From Prorocentrum cordatum (taxonomy: Eukaryota; Sar; Dinophyceae; Prorocentrales; Prorocentraceae), in the NCBI GenBank assembly GCA_963575745.1, contig CAUYUJ010018499.1:43501-107500 (forward strand): 64,000 bases of DNA, read 5' to 3'. The first letter of the stretch is position 1. The number at the start of each line of letters is the position of its first letter. A program made the position numbers and the translations under genes. Shown here piece by piece: positions 22,826 through 34,215 of this stretch. The notes under the pieces were generated by a model. That model searched no databases and had not been told where the DNA came from. It saw only the letters and a program-made list of their open reading frames with translations.

Positions 22826-23998
22826 TTAGGGCCCTCTCGGGCCGTCTTGGGCGCCTCGAGCACCGTCTTGGGGCCCTCGCGGGCCGTCTTGGGGCCCTCT
22901 TGGAGGCCTCTTCCTGTATATGGGAGCGGTATTGGAAGCCTCTTGGGCCGTCTTGGAGCATCGGGATGCCCAATCGTAAAACAATGAGTTGTGCCTCTCG
23001 GGGCCACCTTGGGAGATCTCTTGGAACTTCGTCGGCCCTCTTGGGAGCTTCTTGGGGGCCTCTTGGATCCGATTGGGGGCCTCTTGGGACTTCCCGAGAA
23101 CCTCTCGGGGTAGAAAGCTCGGATTCTCCGTTCATGCTTCCCTTCTTGGGCCTCTCTTGGGGCCGTCTTGGGGCCCTTTCGGGCCGCCTTGGGCGCCTCA
23201 GGCACCTCCTTGGGGCCCTCGTGGGCCGCCCAGGGCCCTCTTGGAAGCCTCTTCGGCTATCTTGGAGCTGTCTTGGAGACCTCTTCCTCCTCGTCCCCCT
23301 CCTTCTCCTCCTCCTCCTCCCACTCCAGCTCTCTCTCCTCCTGATCTTCCTCCTCCTCCTGCAGCGTGTTCCGGAAGGCTCCCGCCGGAACTTGCTGTGC
23401 ACAAGTGCTGTCACTGCTCCCGCCGCCGTGCCCCGGGTGGTGGGTCAGAGGCCTCATGGGTGTTGGTTTGGATCTCGTGGTTGGCGTGTCGGGGACGTCG
23501 TGAAGGCAGTTTCGCAGCTTCTCGGTAGCCGTTTTGGGACCGTTGTGGGGCCTCCTCGAGGCTGTTTTGTGGCCTCTTTAGGCCTCGTTTGGGCCTCCTG
23601 GGTGCCTCTTGGGGGCTTCCTGGGGCCTCTTGAGAGCTCCTTGGGGCCTCCTGGGGCACTCTTCAAGCTGGAGGGTCGAATTTTGGAGTCGTGGTCACCC
23701 TCTTGGGCGCATCTTGGGGCCGTCTTGGGGCTCTGTTGGGCTGTCTTGGGCGACTCTGGGGCCCTCTTGGGGCCCTCTTGGGCCGTCTTGGGGCGCTCTT
23801 GGGGGCCTATTGAGCCGTCTGGGAACGTCGGACAGCCGAAAAGGCTGGAAGGCCAAAATCGTTCGAAAACCTTCGTAAAATTGACGAGTTCGCCCTCTTG
23901 AAGCGCTCTGGAGAGGCGTCTTGAAGCGTCGTGGAGTGCCATGGGGGGCCTCTCGGGCCGTCTTGGGCCTATCTTGGGCGTCCTGGAGCGGTCTTTCG
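22826..23998 (+). repeat. 1.17-kb direct duplication, copy 1
   Basis: Nearly identical to 25516-26702. It lacks about 27-30 bp present near 25661-25690 and carries an extra CTC-rich ~45 bp near 23300-23345. Both copies include a CTCCTC tract, CGGAAGGCTCCCGCCGGAAC and long CTTGG-type stretches. Confidence 0.85.
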
Positions 23999-25010
23999 TC
24001 CGGAACGCGCTTGGGCAAGCGCTGGGTTTGGGGAAGGCGAGTGGGAACCGTTCAGGCAGTTTGGGGTGCTCGGGGCAAGAGGCGGAAGCCATCCTCATAA
24101 GACATGCAGTCTGTCGGGAGTCCGCCGGAACGTCTGGAATGATCACGCGCTGCGGTTTCCCATGCCGACGTCCTCGGACGTGGGCGCCCTGCCACGAGCG
24201 CGTTCCGGGAAGATGCTCCCGGAACGCGTTGAAAAGATCTCCAGGCTCCCAGGTGGCCTCCAAGAGACCCCAAGAAGTCTGATAGGTATCACGGTACGGC
24301 CCGAAGAGGCCAAAGTCGTGTATATTCAATGGTCTTTTGAATGTTTTTTGGCTCCTCGCGTTTTCGAGCTCCCAACGGTCCAAGAGCGCCGAAGAGCCTC
24401 CCAAGACCGGCCCAAGACCACCCAAGATACCCTCAGGACGGCCCCAAGACAGGCCAAGAAGGCTCCAAGACTGCCGAAGAGGCGCCCGGCACATCCCCAG
24501 ACCACCCCAGAACAGGCCCAAGATGGGCCCAAGAGCGAGCAGGAGGCTTCCAGAGACCTCCGAGAGGCCTCCGGGACCCCCCAGAGGCCCCCAACACCCC
24601 CCCCATCCTTGAGAGGCCCCAAAGAGACCCCGACGAGGCTCCAAGAACAGCCCAAGAGAGCTGCGAGAGCCGTCCCGAGAGAGCCCAAAGAGGGTAAAAT
24701 CGTTGATTTCGCATGGTTTTTCATGTTTTTCGCCTTCTCACGTTTTCCCGCTTCCAGCCCTCAAAGATCGAGGATTTTGGGGAGACACAAAAGAATTCCA
24801 AGAGTTCATTTTTGTTAATCAAAGTAGAACTCCTACTCGGGGGTCCTACATATCCCCTGACATCTGGCCGGTACCGCGCCTCCCGGCTTCTTAACGTTGT
24901 CGCGGAGTCTCCGAAGGCCCTCAAGAATCCGGGAATTGTGAATTTGGGTGAGATGCTCATCCATTCAGGACTCAGGACAGTATGCCCGGGCCCGGGCATA
25001 CTGTCCAGGC
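23999..25010. other. Spacer between the duplication copies; no gene seen
   Basis: From 24370 to 24690 the CTTGG-type repeat appears in the opposite orientation (CCAAGACC). A hairpin built on CGCGTTCCGGGA lies at 24199-24231. At 24690-24960 the sequence becomes AT-richer and unique. Confidence 0.5.
24975..25006. repeat. Perfect 32-bp palindrome
   Basis: GGACAGTATGCCCGGG is followed at once by its exact reverse complement, without a loop. Confidence 0.95.
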
Positions 25011-25515
25011 CACCCTGAGCGCGCGTTCAGGTTCTAGCCCAGGCCGGGGGGGCGCTGGACGATCTTGGACAACGCTATCAAGCACAGGCGCGTGACGGCA
25101 TCTGAGGAGCTTCTGGGGTGTTCCGCATGCTTCGTCAACTGGCTGTTGGAGGCACCGCTTGGGTGCTTCTTGGGGGGGCGTCTGAGGGTCCCTTGGGGGC
25201 ATCGGTTCTGCAATCTGAAGCCGTCATTGGCCGTCTTGGCTGCGTGGAGGCCCGACTTGAGGCCACCTGCGGCCAGATTGAGACAATCCGGAAGCCTCCC
25301 GGGGGGCTCCTGGAAGCAGTTTGGACGCATCGAGGGCACAGTTGGGCTATTTTAAAACCTCTTGGACGTCTCCTAGGGGCCTTTTAGGCCCTCGGGGAGC
25401 TTTTGGGGTCCTCGTCGGACCACTTGGGGGCCTCTTGCGGCCTCCTGTGGGCCTTTTGGGGGGAACGCTCTGCTGTTGGGTCGCGTTCCCCTTCTTGGGC
25501 CTCTCTTGGGGCTCT

Positions 25516-26702
25516 TGGGGCCCTCTCGGGCCGTCTTGGGCGCCTCGAGCACCGTCTTGGGGCCTTCGCGGGCCGTCTTGGGGCCCTGTTCGAGGCCTCT
25601 TCCTCTATATGGGAGCGGTATTGGGAGCCTCTTGGGCCGTCTTGGAGCATCGGGATGCCAAAAGGCCGAAAAAATCAAACCCGTCAAAGCCCAATCGTGA
25701 AACAATGAGTTGTGCCTCTTGGGACCACCTTGGGAGATCTCTTGGAACCTCGTCGGCCCTCTTGGGAGCTTCTTGGGGGCCTCTTGGAACCGATTGGGGG
25801 CCTCTTGGGACTTCCCAAGAACCTCTCGGGGTAGAAAGCTCGGATTCTCGGTTCGTGTTTCCCTTCTTGGGCCTCTCTTGGGGCCGTCTTGGGGCTCTCT
25901 CGGGCCGCCTTTGGCGCCTCAGGCACCTCCTTGGGGCCCTCGTGGGCCGCCCAGGGCCCTCTTGGAAGCCTCTTCGGCTATCTTGGAGCTGTCTTGGAGG
26001 CCTCTTCCTCCTCCTCGTCCCCCTCCTCCTCCTGATCTTCCTCCTCCTCCTGCAGCGTGTTCCGGAAGGCTCCCGCCGGAACATGCTGTGCACAAGTGCT
26101 GTCACTGCTCCCGCCACCGTGCCCTGGGTGGTGGGTCAGAGGCCTCATGGGTGTTGGTTTGGATCTCGTGGTTGGCCTGTCGGGGACGTCGTGAAGGCAA
26201 TTTCGCAGCTTCTCGGTAGCCGTTTTGGGACCGTTGTGGGGCCTCCTCGGGGCTGTTTTGTGGCCTCTTTAGGCCTCGTTTGGGCCTCCTGGGTGCCTCT
26301 TGGGGGCTTCCTGGGGCCTCTTGGGGGCTCCTTGGGGCCTCCTGGGGCACTCTTCAAGCGGGAGGGTCGAATTTTGGAGTCGTGGTCACCCTCTTGGGCG
26401 CATCTTGGGGCCATCTTGGGGCTCTGTTGGGCTGTCTTGGGCGACTCTGGGGCCGTCTTGGGGCCCTCTTGGGCCGTCTTGGGGCGCTCTTGGGGGCGCT
26501 CTTGGGGGCCTATTGAGCCGTCTTGGAACGTCGGACAGCCGAAAAGGCTGGAAGGCCAAAATCGTTCGAAAACATTCGTAAAATTGACGAGTTCGGCCTC
26601 TTGAAGCGCTCTGGAGAGGCGTCTTGAAGCGTCGTGGAGTGCCTTGGGGGGCCTCTCGGGCCGTCTTGGGCCTATCTTGGGCGTCCCGGAGCGGTCTTTC
26701 GG
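25516..26702 (+). repeat. 1.17-kb direct duplication, copy 2
   Basis: The partner of 22826-23998. It shares the same start (CTCTCGGGCCGTCTTGGGCG) and end (TCTTGGGCGTCC followed by GGAGCGGTCTTTCG). The differences are mostly single bases and two short indels. Confidence 0.85.
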
Positions 26703-27780
26703 CGGCTCGGGGCCCGCTTGGGCCGCCTTGGGAGCCTCTGGAGGCCCTCCTGGACTATTTTGGACCTCCCCGGCCGCCCCGTCCTTTCATGGGGGGTCGG
26801 AGGCGGCGGCCTCCGAGGCCCAGGACGCGGAAATCCTTTAAACATACAAGGAAAATGAGCCCCGGTACCCCCAGTGAGGGTCGGGGCAGCTGTTTTCGGG
26901 CACTGGGCCTCCTGGGTGCCAGTTGGGGGTCTCCTGGGGCCTCTTGGGGCCTCTTGGGGCCCCTTTGGGGCCGGGGTCCTGTGGAGGCGGGAGGCTCGAA
27001 TTTCCGGTTCGCTGTTCCCCTCTTGGGGCCCTCTTGGAGCCGCCTTGTCTTGAGCCCCTCTTGGAGGCCTCTTGGGCTGTCTTGGCACGTCCGCGGGGGG
27101 CCTTTGAGCCGTCGTGGAGCGTTGGAAAACTGAAAAGGCGGGAAAGGCAAAATGTGTCCAAAACCTTCGTAAAATGGGGCCCTCTGGGGAGCCCTCTTGG
27201 AGGCCTCTTGGAGCGTCTTGGGGGCCTCTTTGGCCGTCTTTCGCTTCCCGGGGCCCTTTGGAGGCGGGAGGCTCGAATTTCCGGTTCGCGGTTCCCCTCT
27301 TGGGGCCCTCTTGGGGCTCTCTTCGCCTGTTTTGGGCGCGTCTTGGGCCGTCTTGGGGCCCTCCAGCGCCGTCTTGAGCCCCTCTTGGAGGCCTCTTGGG
27401 CTGTCTTGGGGCGTCCGCGGGGGGCATTTGAGCCGTCGTGGAGCGTCGGAAAGCTGAAAAGGCAGGAAAGCCAAAATGTGTCCAAAACCTTCGTAAAATG
27501 CACGATGTTGGCCTCTTGGGGCCCTCTGGGGGGGCCTCCTGGAGGCCTCTTGGAGCGTGTTGGGGGCCTGTTTGGCCGTCTGGGGCATATCTTGGGCATA
27601 TTGGGGCCCTCTTGGCGCCCTCTTGGCGCCCTCTTGGGCCTCTTGGAGCCTGCTGGGCCTGTCGTGGAGTGTTCTGGGGGCACTCTTGGGCCGCCTGGGC
27701 TGCCCCAGGGAGGCTCCAGGCCCCCCCGTCCCGCCATGGGGGGTCGGGGCACCTGTCCTGGGGCCCCCAGCCTCGCCCCC
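26703..27780 (+). repeat. CTTGG-type block with three internal units
   Basis: Units share GGGAGGCTCGAATTTCCGG, later GAGCCGTCGTGGAGCG, then AAAATGTGTCCAAAACC and TTCGTAAAATG. They lie near 26990-27175 and 27270-27500, with partial relatives in the duplication copies (23690-23890, 26380-26590). Confidence 0.75.
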
Positions 27781-27783
27781 AGG

Positions 27784-27784
27784 G

Positions 27785-27830
<46 letters not shown>

Positions 27831-27905
27831 ATGTACGTATGTATGTATGTATGTATGGATGGATGGATGGATGGATGGATGGATGGATGGATGTATGCAT
27901 ATGTA
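27784..27905. repeat. (TA)n(TG)n(TATG)n(GGAT)n compound microsatellite
   Basis: Four microsatellite motifs follow each other without spacers, again at the end of a CTTGG-type block. Confidence 0.95.
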
Positions 27906-28367
27906 TGTATCCACACACATCCGCCGATCTGGCGTGTGAGCGACAAGGAACCTCAGCAAGAGTTTCAGCTCTGAGCCTAAGCGAGAGCTTCTGCTCTGCT
28001 GGGGGGGGTCGCCGGGATGGCTCTGCCGGGGAAAAGGGGGTTTCCTCCATCTGGCGTTTTCCTCATGATTTACACATTCTGACCCCCCCAAGGAAGGGGG
28101 GGCGGGGGGGGGGGGGCGGTCCCCCATCTGGCGTTTTCCTAATGATTTGCGCATCCCCAACATGTCTCGGGGGGCCCCAGGGACCCTGGCAGCTACCGCC
28201 CCAAGAACCTTCCCTCAGAACCCTCCCCGGACCTCTTCCGGGACCGCTCCAGGCACCCCCCCAAAGGAGAAGAAACAAAACCGGAAGAATCGAGGAGGGA
28301 GGAAGCCACAATGCCGCGAAAATCGCCGAATCCGGAGCCCCCCGGATCGGCGGCACTGGCCGGAGGC
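27906..28367. other. No gene seen; short direct repeat
   Basis: CATCTGGCGTTTTCCTCATG and CATCTGGCGTTTTCCTAATG occur at 28050 and 28126, flanking GGGG-rich sequence. No exon is supported. Confidence 0.4.
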
Positions 28368-28368
28368 C

Positions 28369-28408
<40 letters not shown>

Positions 28409-28412
28409 TAAC
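28368..28412. repeat. (TA)n(CA)n microsatellite
   Basis: CCATTATATATATA runs into ACACACACACAC. It is the same CATTATATA junction as at 1563 and 4017. Confidence 0.95.
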
Positions 28413-28496
28413 TTGCCATTCGTTTCTCGCACTCGCCTTGGCGGAGGTTCTTCTCCGACTCTTTTTCGCGCGTCCTCCACCTCGTCATTTTCGCCC

Positions 28497-28570
28497 TCCT
28501 CTCCTCCTCCTCCTCCTCCTCCTCCTCCTCCTGCTCCTGCTCCTGATCCTGCTCCTGCTCCTGCTCTGCT

Positions 28571-28608
<38 letters not shown>

Positions 28609-28720
28609 CTCCTCCTCCTCCTCCTCCTCCTCCTCCTCCTCCTCCTCCTCCTCCTCCTCCCCGTCCTCCTCCTCCTCCTCCTCCTCCTCCTCCTCCTCCT
28701 CCTCCTCCTCCCCGCCATCC
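28497..28720. repeat. (CTC)n / (CTCCTG)n microsatellite
   Basis: About 220 bp of CTC and CTG hexamers. One strand reads poly-L/P, the other poly-R/G/E, none of it coding. Confidence 0.95.
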
Positions 28721-28962
28721 TACTCAATATCCCTCTCTTATCTTCCTGTTGCCCGCTCTCTTCATGCACCTCCTCTGGCTGCTGGCCAAGATCAGTGGCT
28801 TGTCCTCGGCACCGATGCGGCCACGGGCGGCATGGGCGCGTTCCCCGAGGCGGGAGCGCGATGCCGCGGGGGCAGCCCCGCGGGCGACGCCGTTGGGACA
28901 ACCCCGCGAGCCGCTGGGGCGCAAGCTCGTCGCGGCCGCACTCAGGCGGGAGGCAGCTCGAA

Positions 28963-29330
28963 GTCCAGCTCCACCGCGAGCTGCTCCGCCTCATCCCTGG
29001 AGTTCACCGCTCTCCTATCGAACTCCTCGAGCGCCTTCCACAAGGACGCCGGCGGCCCGCGCTCCAGGACACAAGGGTTTCCCCCTGTGCCAGGCTGCCG
29101 TCGTCCTCCTTAACTCCTGTTCCTCCCATTCCTCCGCCCTGATGTGTCGAACGAGCGGCCCCCGAAAGCAATCCCGCTCGGATGGGCCCGCGACGGCTCA
29201 CACCACCCTTTCGCTGGGAGCCTTGGTACGAACGAACGAACTGCCATACGCCGGAGCGCGTGGGCAAAAGACAATGCCAGCCTGAACTCGCCGCTTTGCG
29301 GGAGCGACTGCACGTCGGCTGTCTCATAAT
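28963..29330 (-). CDS. Candidate minus-strand exons of an unknown gene
   Basis: Two adjacent minus-strand frames have natural protein composition. The upstream one (about 29330-29110) reads QSGEFRLALSFAHALRRMAV and FVPRLPAKGWCEPS. The downstream one (about 29085-28963) reads LERGPPASLWKALEEFDRRA, then AVELDFELPPA and a stop. They lie in different frames. An AG acceptor near GGCACAG could join them, but I cannot fix the boundaries. No domain is recognised. The plus strand is also open over part of this region, so the call is tentative. Confidence 0.35.
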
Positions 29331-29479
29331 GCACAGCGTGCGCGATTGGAGGAGGAGGAGCAGCAGCAGCAGCAGGAGGGGAGGGAGGAGGAGCGAGAAA
29401 GGAGGGAGCCTTGGTGACGACAGTGATATAGTTCAAAGGAACCTGCGCCTGGGCCACATTCGAGCCTGAGGAGCCCCAA

Positions 29480-30130
29480 GATGACGACCGTCACAAGTTT
29501 GCCGATGACCAGCTCGGCATCTAACTCTCGGGTTGCCAGCATGACCTGCGAGCCCCGTAAGAAGGGGTGACGCGTGAGGGCCAGTAGCAGGCCAGCTGAC
29601 AATCGAGCTCCCCATACATCGGCGACCTTTTTTTCCGAACGTGAGCTGGAAACGTCCCCGCGATCCACTACTGGGCGAGGCTTCCGCTCGATACGTCCTC
29701 CTGGTTCAAGCCCCACGCGCCCCTAAGTGACGACCCTTTCGGGCATTGGACGACCCGCTCGGATTACTATGATGAGCTGGGGCTCCCGCCTGAGATTCTT
29801 CGCATTTCACTCACAGACGAGGCTCCCGCTTGATACCTCCCTAAATTCAAGCCTGAGGCGCCCAAAAGCGACGACGGTTACAAATTTTTGAATCACCCGC
29901 TCACTTGCTAACACAAGCTGCGGGCCCCCTAGGGGGGGGGGGAGGCTCCCGCCATCCTCGCAAATCATTCACAGACGAGGCTCCCGCTTTATACTTCCGC
30001 CAAGTTCACGGCTGACGACAATTAGACGTTTTCGGACGACCCGCTCGGATCACTGAAACGAGCTACGGGCCGCATAGGGAGGGAGTTCCAGCCCGAGACT
30101 TCTTCACAATACACTCAAAGACGAGGCTCT
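29480..30130 (-). repeat. Inverted copy of the (AAC)n-family 40-mer repeats
   Basis: GAGGCTCCCGCTTGATAC and AATTCAAGCCTGAGGCGCCC are the reverse complements of the GAAGTATCAAGCGGGAGC-type words found between 10.4 and 18.2 kb. About six units are spaced roughly 95-110 bp. Confidence 0.7.
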
Positions 30131-30149
30131 CGCTCGAGATTACCTCAAC

Positions 30150-30440
30150 ATGTGTGTGTGTGCGTGAGAGAGAGAGAGAGATGCTGATGGTGATGATGAT
30201 CGTAATGGTAATGATGACAAACGATGGCCGATGACCATAATGGGATGGTGATGGTAATGATGATATGACGATGATAGTGTGAAAGTGGTAATAATGATGG
30301 TGAATGTGGTTGGTAGTGATGTGTGAATGAGCCAGTGAATTATGAGTGAGTGAACGAGTACAGCTGATGATGCTGATGCTGATGCGGGTGGTGATGATGA
30401 TGCTGAGGATTATGATGATTATGGTCATGACGGGATTGTG
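30150..30440. repeat. Degenerate GATGGTAATGATG microsatellite
   Basis: A GAGA tract followed by TGATGGTGATGATG-like words for nearly 300 bp. Confidence 0.85.
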
Positions 30441-30594
30441 ACAGTGATGATGCTTTGCGCGGGGGGTCCTGAGAAAACAAAACCACCACTTAACATGCGG
30501 GAAGCATGTACCAAAAACGAAACTGAACCCAGCGCGACCGCAATCAGGGGGACGCTTCCTTTTGCACTGGCGCATTGGTAGGCAGTACTTGGAG

Positions 30595-30720
30595 CCCAAG
30601 AACCAAGACCAAGGAACCAAAGAACCAAACACCCACGAACCAATACCAAGGAACCCAGGACATGCACCAAGGAACCAACAGCAAGAAACCCAAGGAACCA
30701 AGACCCAAGAACCCAGGGAA
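30595..30720. repeat. CCAAGGAACC minisatellite
   Basis: Words such as AAGAACCAAGACCAAGGAACC repeat about ten times. Confidence 0.8.
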
Positions 30721-31380
30721 TGTAGAATCCTGGGCAATCCCCTGTTAGGAAGCAGGGCATGCAAGAACTCCCGATGAAGCCGGATTGGAGATGTTGTATT
30801 CAATGCGGTTGTGAACTGATGTTTGCGTTCTCGCTTTCTCTGGCCTTCGCTCCCGAACCAGACGGCCGCAGAGGCCCCCCGAATGGCACAGTGACCGCGC
30901 GCAAATGGCCCAACATGGCCAACGATGCGCCCACGGCCCCAATACCTCTCCAGAGGACCTCAAGACGGCACGAGACTTCGAAGGACAAGACCGCACGGGG
31001 TGCACGAGCACTTCGCGGCGCAAACTCTGCTCATTTCGCACGGACCGCATCCGCGCATTTAACCGAGAAGCTCTTCGGGTCTTCCAACGACCCCCGGCGA
31101 ATTTCAATATGAAAGATCTTTAGATTCCCATGGGTGTCTTGCTGACTGTTTTGTTCGTTTGGGCTCGACAGTGTTGCCTTGGAACTTCAAGCGCAGCGCA
31201 GTTCTCCACGCGAAATCCTTGTGGAATGCACACGCCTCAATTTTCTTGAGATCCACTTGATGATTATCCTCGCAGGTCTACCAGGCACGTCACTCGACCT
31301 CCCGAAGCGCCTTTGTTACCCCTCCCGAACGCGCAAGCAGAATGGGAAACTCACGGCTGGCATGGCCCACGGTGATCGAT
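30721..31380. other. No gene seen
   Basis: Mixed-composition sequence, less GC-rich than its surroundings. Short frames exist on both strands but none is supported by motif or splice structure. Confidence 0.35.
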
Positions 31381-31391
31381 AGAGGCCCCCC

Positions 31392-31560
31392 AGATGGGGT
31401 CGGAGTAGATGGGGTCGGAGTAGATGGCGATGCATAGGTAGACGTCGGCGATGCATCGGCGAGGTCGACGTGAAGCATATCGGACCCCACATCGAGCCGC
31501 ATCGGCGATGTATCGGCGATGCGGCACAATCCTCCGACCCCATCCACGGCGACCCCATTA
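31392..31560. mobile_element. Fold-back element related to 6571-6761
   Basis: GATGGGGTCGGAGTAGATG at the left pairs loosely with GATTGTGCCGCATCGCCGAT-type sequence at the right (ATGCGGCACAATCCTCCGAC on the plus strand). CATCGGCGATG words fill the centre, as in the copy at 6.6 kb. Confidence 0.6.
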
Positions 31561-31706
31561 GGATGCCTGGAAGCCACCTGGACTCCCTCCCGAAGGATCG
31601 GACCATCCAATGGCTCCGTTGACAGGCGCGGCTAGGCCCCGCCCCCAAGAGAGCCACGCATTACACTATATGGCTATCCCCTGGACACCAGCGGCCCTTG
31701 CCGAGG

Positions 31707-31758
31707 AGGAGGAGGAGGAGGAGGAGGAGGAGGAGGAGGAGGAGGAGGAGGAGGAGGA
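31707..31758. repeat. (GGA)n microsatellite
   Basis: About 17 uninterrupted GGA repeats. Confidence 0.95.
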
Positions 31759-31899
31759 ACCGAATCATCAGGGCCCGTGGGAGCCCACTGCGCTCCCTGC
31801 CCGAAACTTGGGGCTCGGGGAGCGAGGGCGGAGGGCGACCGGGGGCTGGGGCCGGGCCCTCGCCCCCCCCCCCGCCGTGGGGCCGCAGCGGTCCCGGCA

Positions 31900-32112
31900 C
31901 GATGTGAATCAGAGAGGCCCCCCTCTCGGGGGACGGACAGAGCCCCCTCTCGTAAGACGCGGCTTCGCGAGAGCGACCTCGGGCCCAAACCTGGCGGGCG
32001 CGAGCCTGGACAACGACGACCGCGGCGCAGCCTCTCGAGACCCGAACGCGGACAAGTCACGGATCGGCGCGTGTGCTTTCGGCATGCTGCCCCACCCCCC
32101 CCCCCCGAGGTG
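31900..32112 (+). repeat. Dispersed repeat, relative of 59290-59440 and 59960-60150
   Basis: The shared order is a GACCACCTCGGGC-like stretch, GGCGGGCGC, GACGACCGCGGCGCCCTCTC-like, then GAGAACCGAACACGGAC-like, ending in a C-rich run. The three copies show substitutions but few rearrangements. Confidence 0.65.
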
Positions 32113-32540
32113 ACTCTCTACGTTGCAGCGGCCCTGCAGTCCTGGGGCTGCGGATGCACCCGGGCGGAGCCGCACTGCGCAACGCAGCATGCAAACTTCC
32201 GGAGCGCCCGCGCGCTGCGCCCGCGCGCTGCGCCCGCGCCCGCCGCCCGCCTGGGCCAGGTCGGGGCCGCCCGGGCGTCGAGGGCGAGGGCTGGCCACGC
32301 GCTCGCGACGAAGACCAGGCCCGACGAAACGACGGCGACGAGGTTCCAGAAGAATGCAGGGATCGAACAGCAAGTTGTGTGTGTGTTTCCCAGCCATCCT
32401 GTGGCGTTGGGCCATCGTTTTGAAGAGGCAGTCCCCGCGCCTCTTCCTCTCATCCTCCACCTCCTCCTCCTCCTCCCTCTTCCCCCTCCCTGGCTCTACC
32501 CTTCGCATGTCAACCGTTTCGGTACACCTCTGACACGTTC
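32113..32540. other. No gene seen
   Basis: Contains a GCGCCCGCGCGCTGCGCCC cluster (32208-32245). No exon is supported. Confidence 0.35.
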
Positions 32541-32544
32541 TGTG

Positions 32545-33450
32545 ACCCCGTAGGACGCTCCACCGACGGCCCCAGTGGCAAAGCTCGCATGCGTCCACGC
32601 CAAATACAGCGCTTCGTGGCCCCATAGGGAGCTCCACCAAGGGCCCCAATGGCAAAGTTCGCATGCGCCCCCCCCCCCGCCCAGTACGGCGCGTCGTAGC
32701 CCCACAAGGGCACTGAAAGCCCCAATGGCAAAGTTCGCGCGCGCCCCTCCAACTCACTACAGCGCGTCGTGGCCCCATGAGGAGCTCCACCGAAGGCCCC
32801 AATGACCGCGTCCGCATTCGCCTACCCCACCCAGTACATCGATCCGTGGCCACATAGGAAGCTACACTGAAGGCCACAGTAGCCGCGTTCGCATGCGTCT
32901 GCCCAACCCAAAACAGCGCTTCGTACCCCAGAAGGAGTTCCACCAAAGGCCCCAACGGCCGCGGCCGCATGCGTCCCCCCCACCCAAGACAGCGCTTCGT
33001 GCCTCATATCGTGCCTCATATGGGTGCTCCACCGGAAGCCCAAGTGGCAAAGATCGCACGCGTCCCCCCCGCCCAGTACAATGCTTCGTGGTCCCATGAG
33101 GAGCTCCACCGAAGGCCCGCGTAGCAAAGATCGCATGCGCCTCCCCCCCAACTCAGTGAAGCGTATCGTGGCCCCATGAGGAGCTCCTCCCCTGGCCCCA
33201 GCGGCCGCGTCCGCATGTGCCGCCCCCACCCAGTACAGCGCTTCGTGGCCCCATAGGGAGCTACACTAGAGGCCCCAATGGCTGCGTCGGCATGCACCGC
33301 CCCCACCTAGTTCACCGCTTCGTGGCCCCAGAGGGAGTCCCACCACAGGCCCCAATGGCCACGGCCGCATGTGTCTCCCCCACCCAGTACACTGCTCAGT
33401 GGCCCCACAGGGAACTCCACTGAAGGCCCCAGTGGCCGCGGCCGCAATGC
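32545..33450 (+). repeat. ~76-bp satellite array (12 units)
   Basis: The unit reads CAGTACAGCGCTTCGTGGCC, CCATAGGGAGCTCCACCGAA, GGCCCCAATGGCCGCG, then CGCATGCGCC and a C-run. Units begin near 32548, 32620, 32697, 32771, 32849, 32925 and so on at 76-bp steps. The Cys/Trp-rich minus-strand frames across it are artefacts of the unit. Confidence 0.95.
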
Positions 33451-33497
33451 GGCGCGATGCTCCGACCCCATCTACTGCGACCCCATCTGGGAGGCCA
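33446..33497. mobile_element. Half copy of the fold-back element
   Basis: CAATGCGGCGCGATGCTCCG followed by ACCCCATCT matches only the right arm of the element at 6571-6761. It follows the satellite directly. Confidence 0.55.
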
Positions 33498-33584
33498 AGG
33501 CCCAGACTGTTGTCCCTCAACCCCTCCAATAGCTCGCCACTCTGTCGGCGGTCCATCGCAGACCCCCCTGGCCTCCAGGTTGCA

Positions 33585-34215
33585 AGCGGTCCCAAAGGGC
33601 CCCAAGACAACCCAAGTGAGCCCCGAGACGGCTTAAGAGAGCCCTCACAGGCGCCCAACATGGTCCAAGAGCGCCTCGAGACGGTTCCAAATCGCTCCAA
33701 GACGGCCCACGATGGTTCGAAGACGGCCGGAGAGGCTCGGGACGTCCAAGAGGCCTCGAAGAGAACCCCAACGAGGGCCCCCAGAGGCCCAAATCATTGA
33801 TTGGCCTTCGGTTTTTGAACGATTTTAGCGTGCTCGCCCTTTCCGGCTTCAGACGCTTCAGACGCTCCAAGACGGCCCAAGGGGCATCCAAGATCGCCAC
33901 AAGACAGCCCCCAAGAAAACCCCAAGAGAACCCCCAGACGGCCCAAGAGGCCCCCACAACGGCCCCAGAATGGCCCCAAGATGTACCCAAGAGGGGAAAT
34001 TCGAAGTGACATCTCACGCTCTCTGCCCCAAGGTGGCACCCGAGACCGCCATCAGGCCCCCAAGGGACCCTCCAGAAGCCCCAGGAGGCCCCCCAGAGGC
34101 CCAAATCAGATCCCAGGAGACACCCAAGAGGCCCCGAGAGACCCCAGGACATCTCAACAACCGCCTCCAGGAGGCATCCGAAAAGCCTTCCAAGAGATCC
34201 CAACAGGTATCCCGA
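33585..34215 (-). repeat. CTTGG-type block in inverted orientation
   Basis: CCAAGACGGCCCAAGAGG and related words are the reverse complement of the blocks at 20-28 kb, with a similar A/T-richer spacer (33790-33860) resembling the AAAACC-TTCGTAAAAT landmark. Confidence 0.75.

Noticed and set aside
23520-23545. GGTAGCCGTTTTGGGACC as another spliced-leader relic (also at 26213)
   Set aside because: It matches only 11-12 bases, lies inside the CTTGG-type duplication where CGTTTTGGG words are common, and has no gene nearby.
26672-28163. Minus-strand frames over 420 codons
   Set aside because: They run through CTTGG repeats and compound microsatellites. The Tyr/Thr/His runs reflect TATG and TG repeats.
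32496-33306. Cys/Trp-rich minus-strand frames
   Set aside because: They repeat every ~25 residues in step with the 76-bp satellite.
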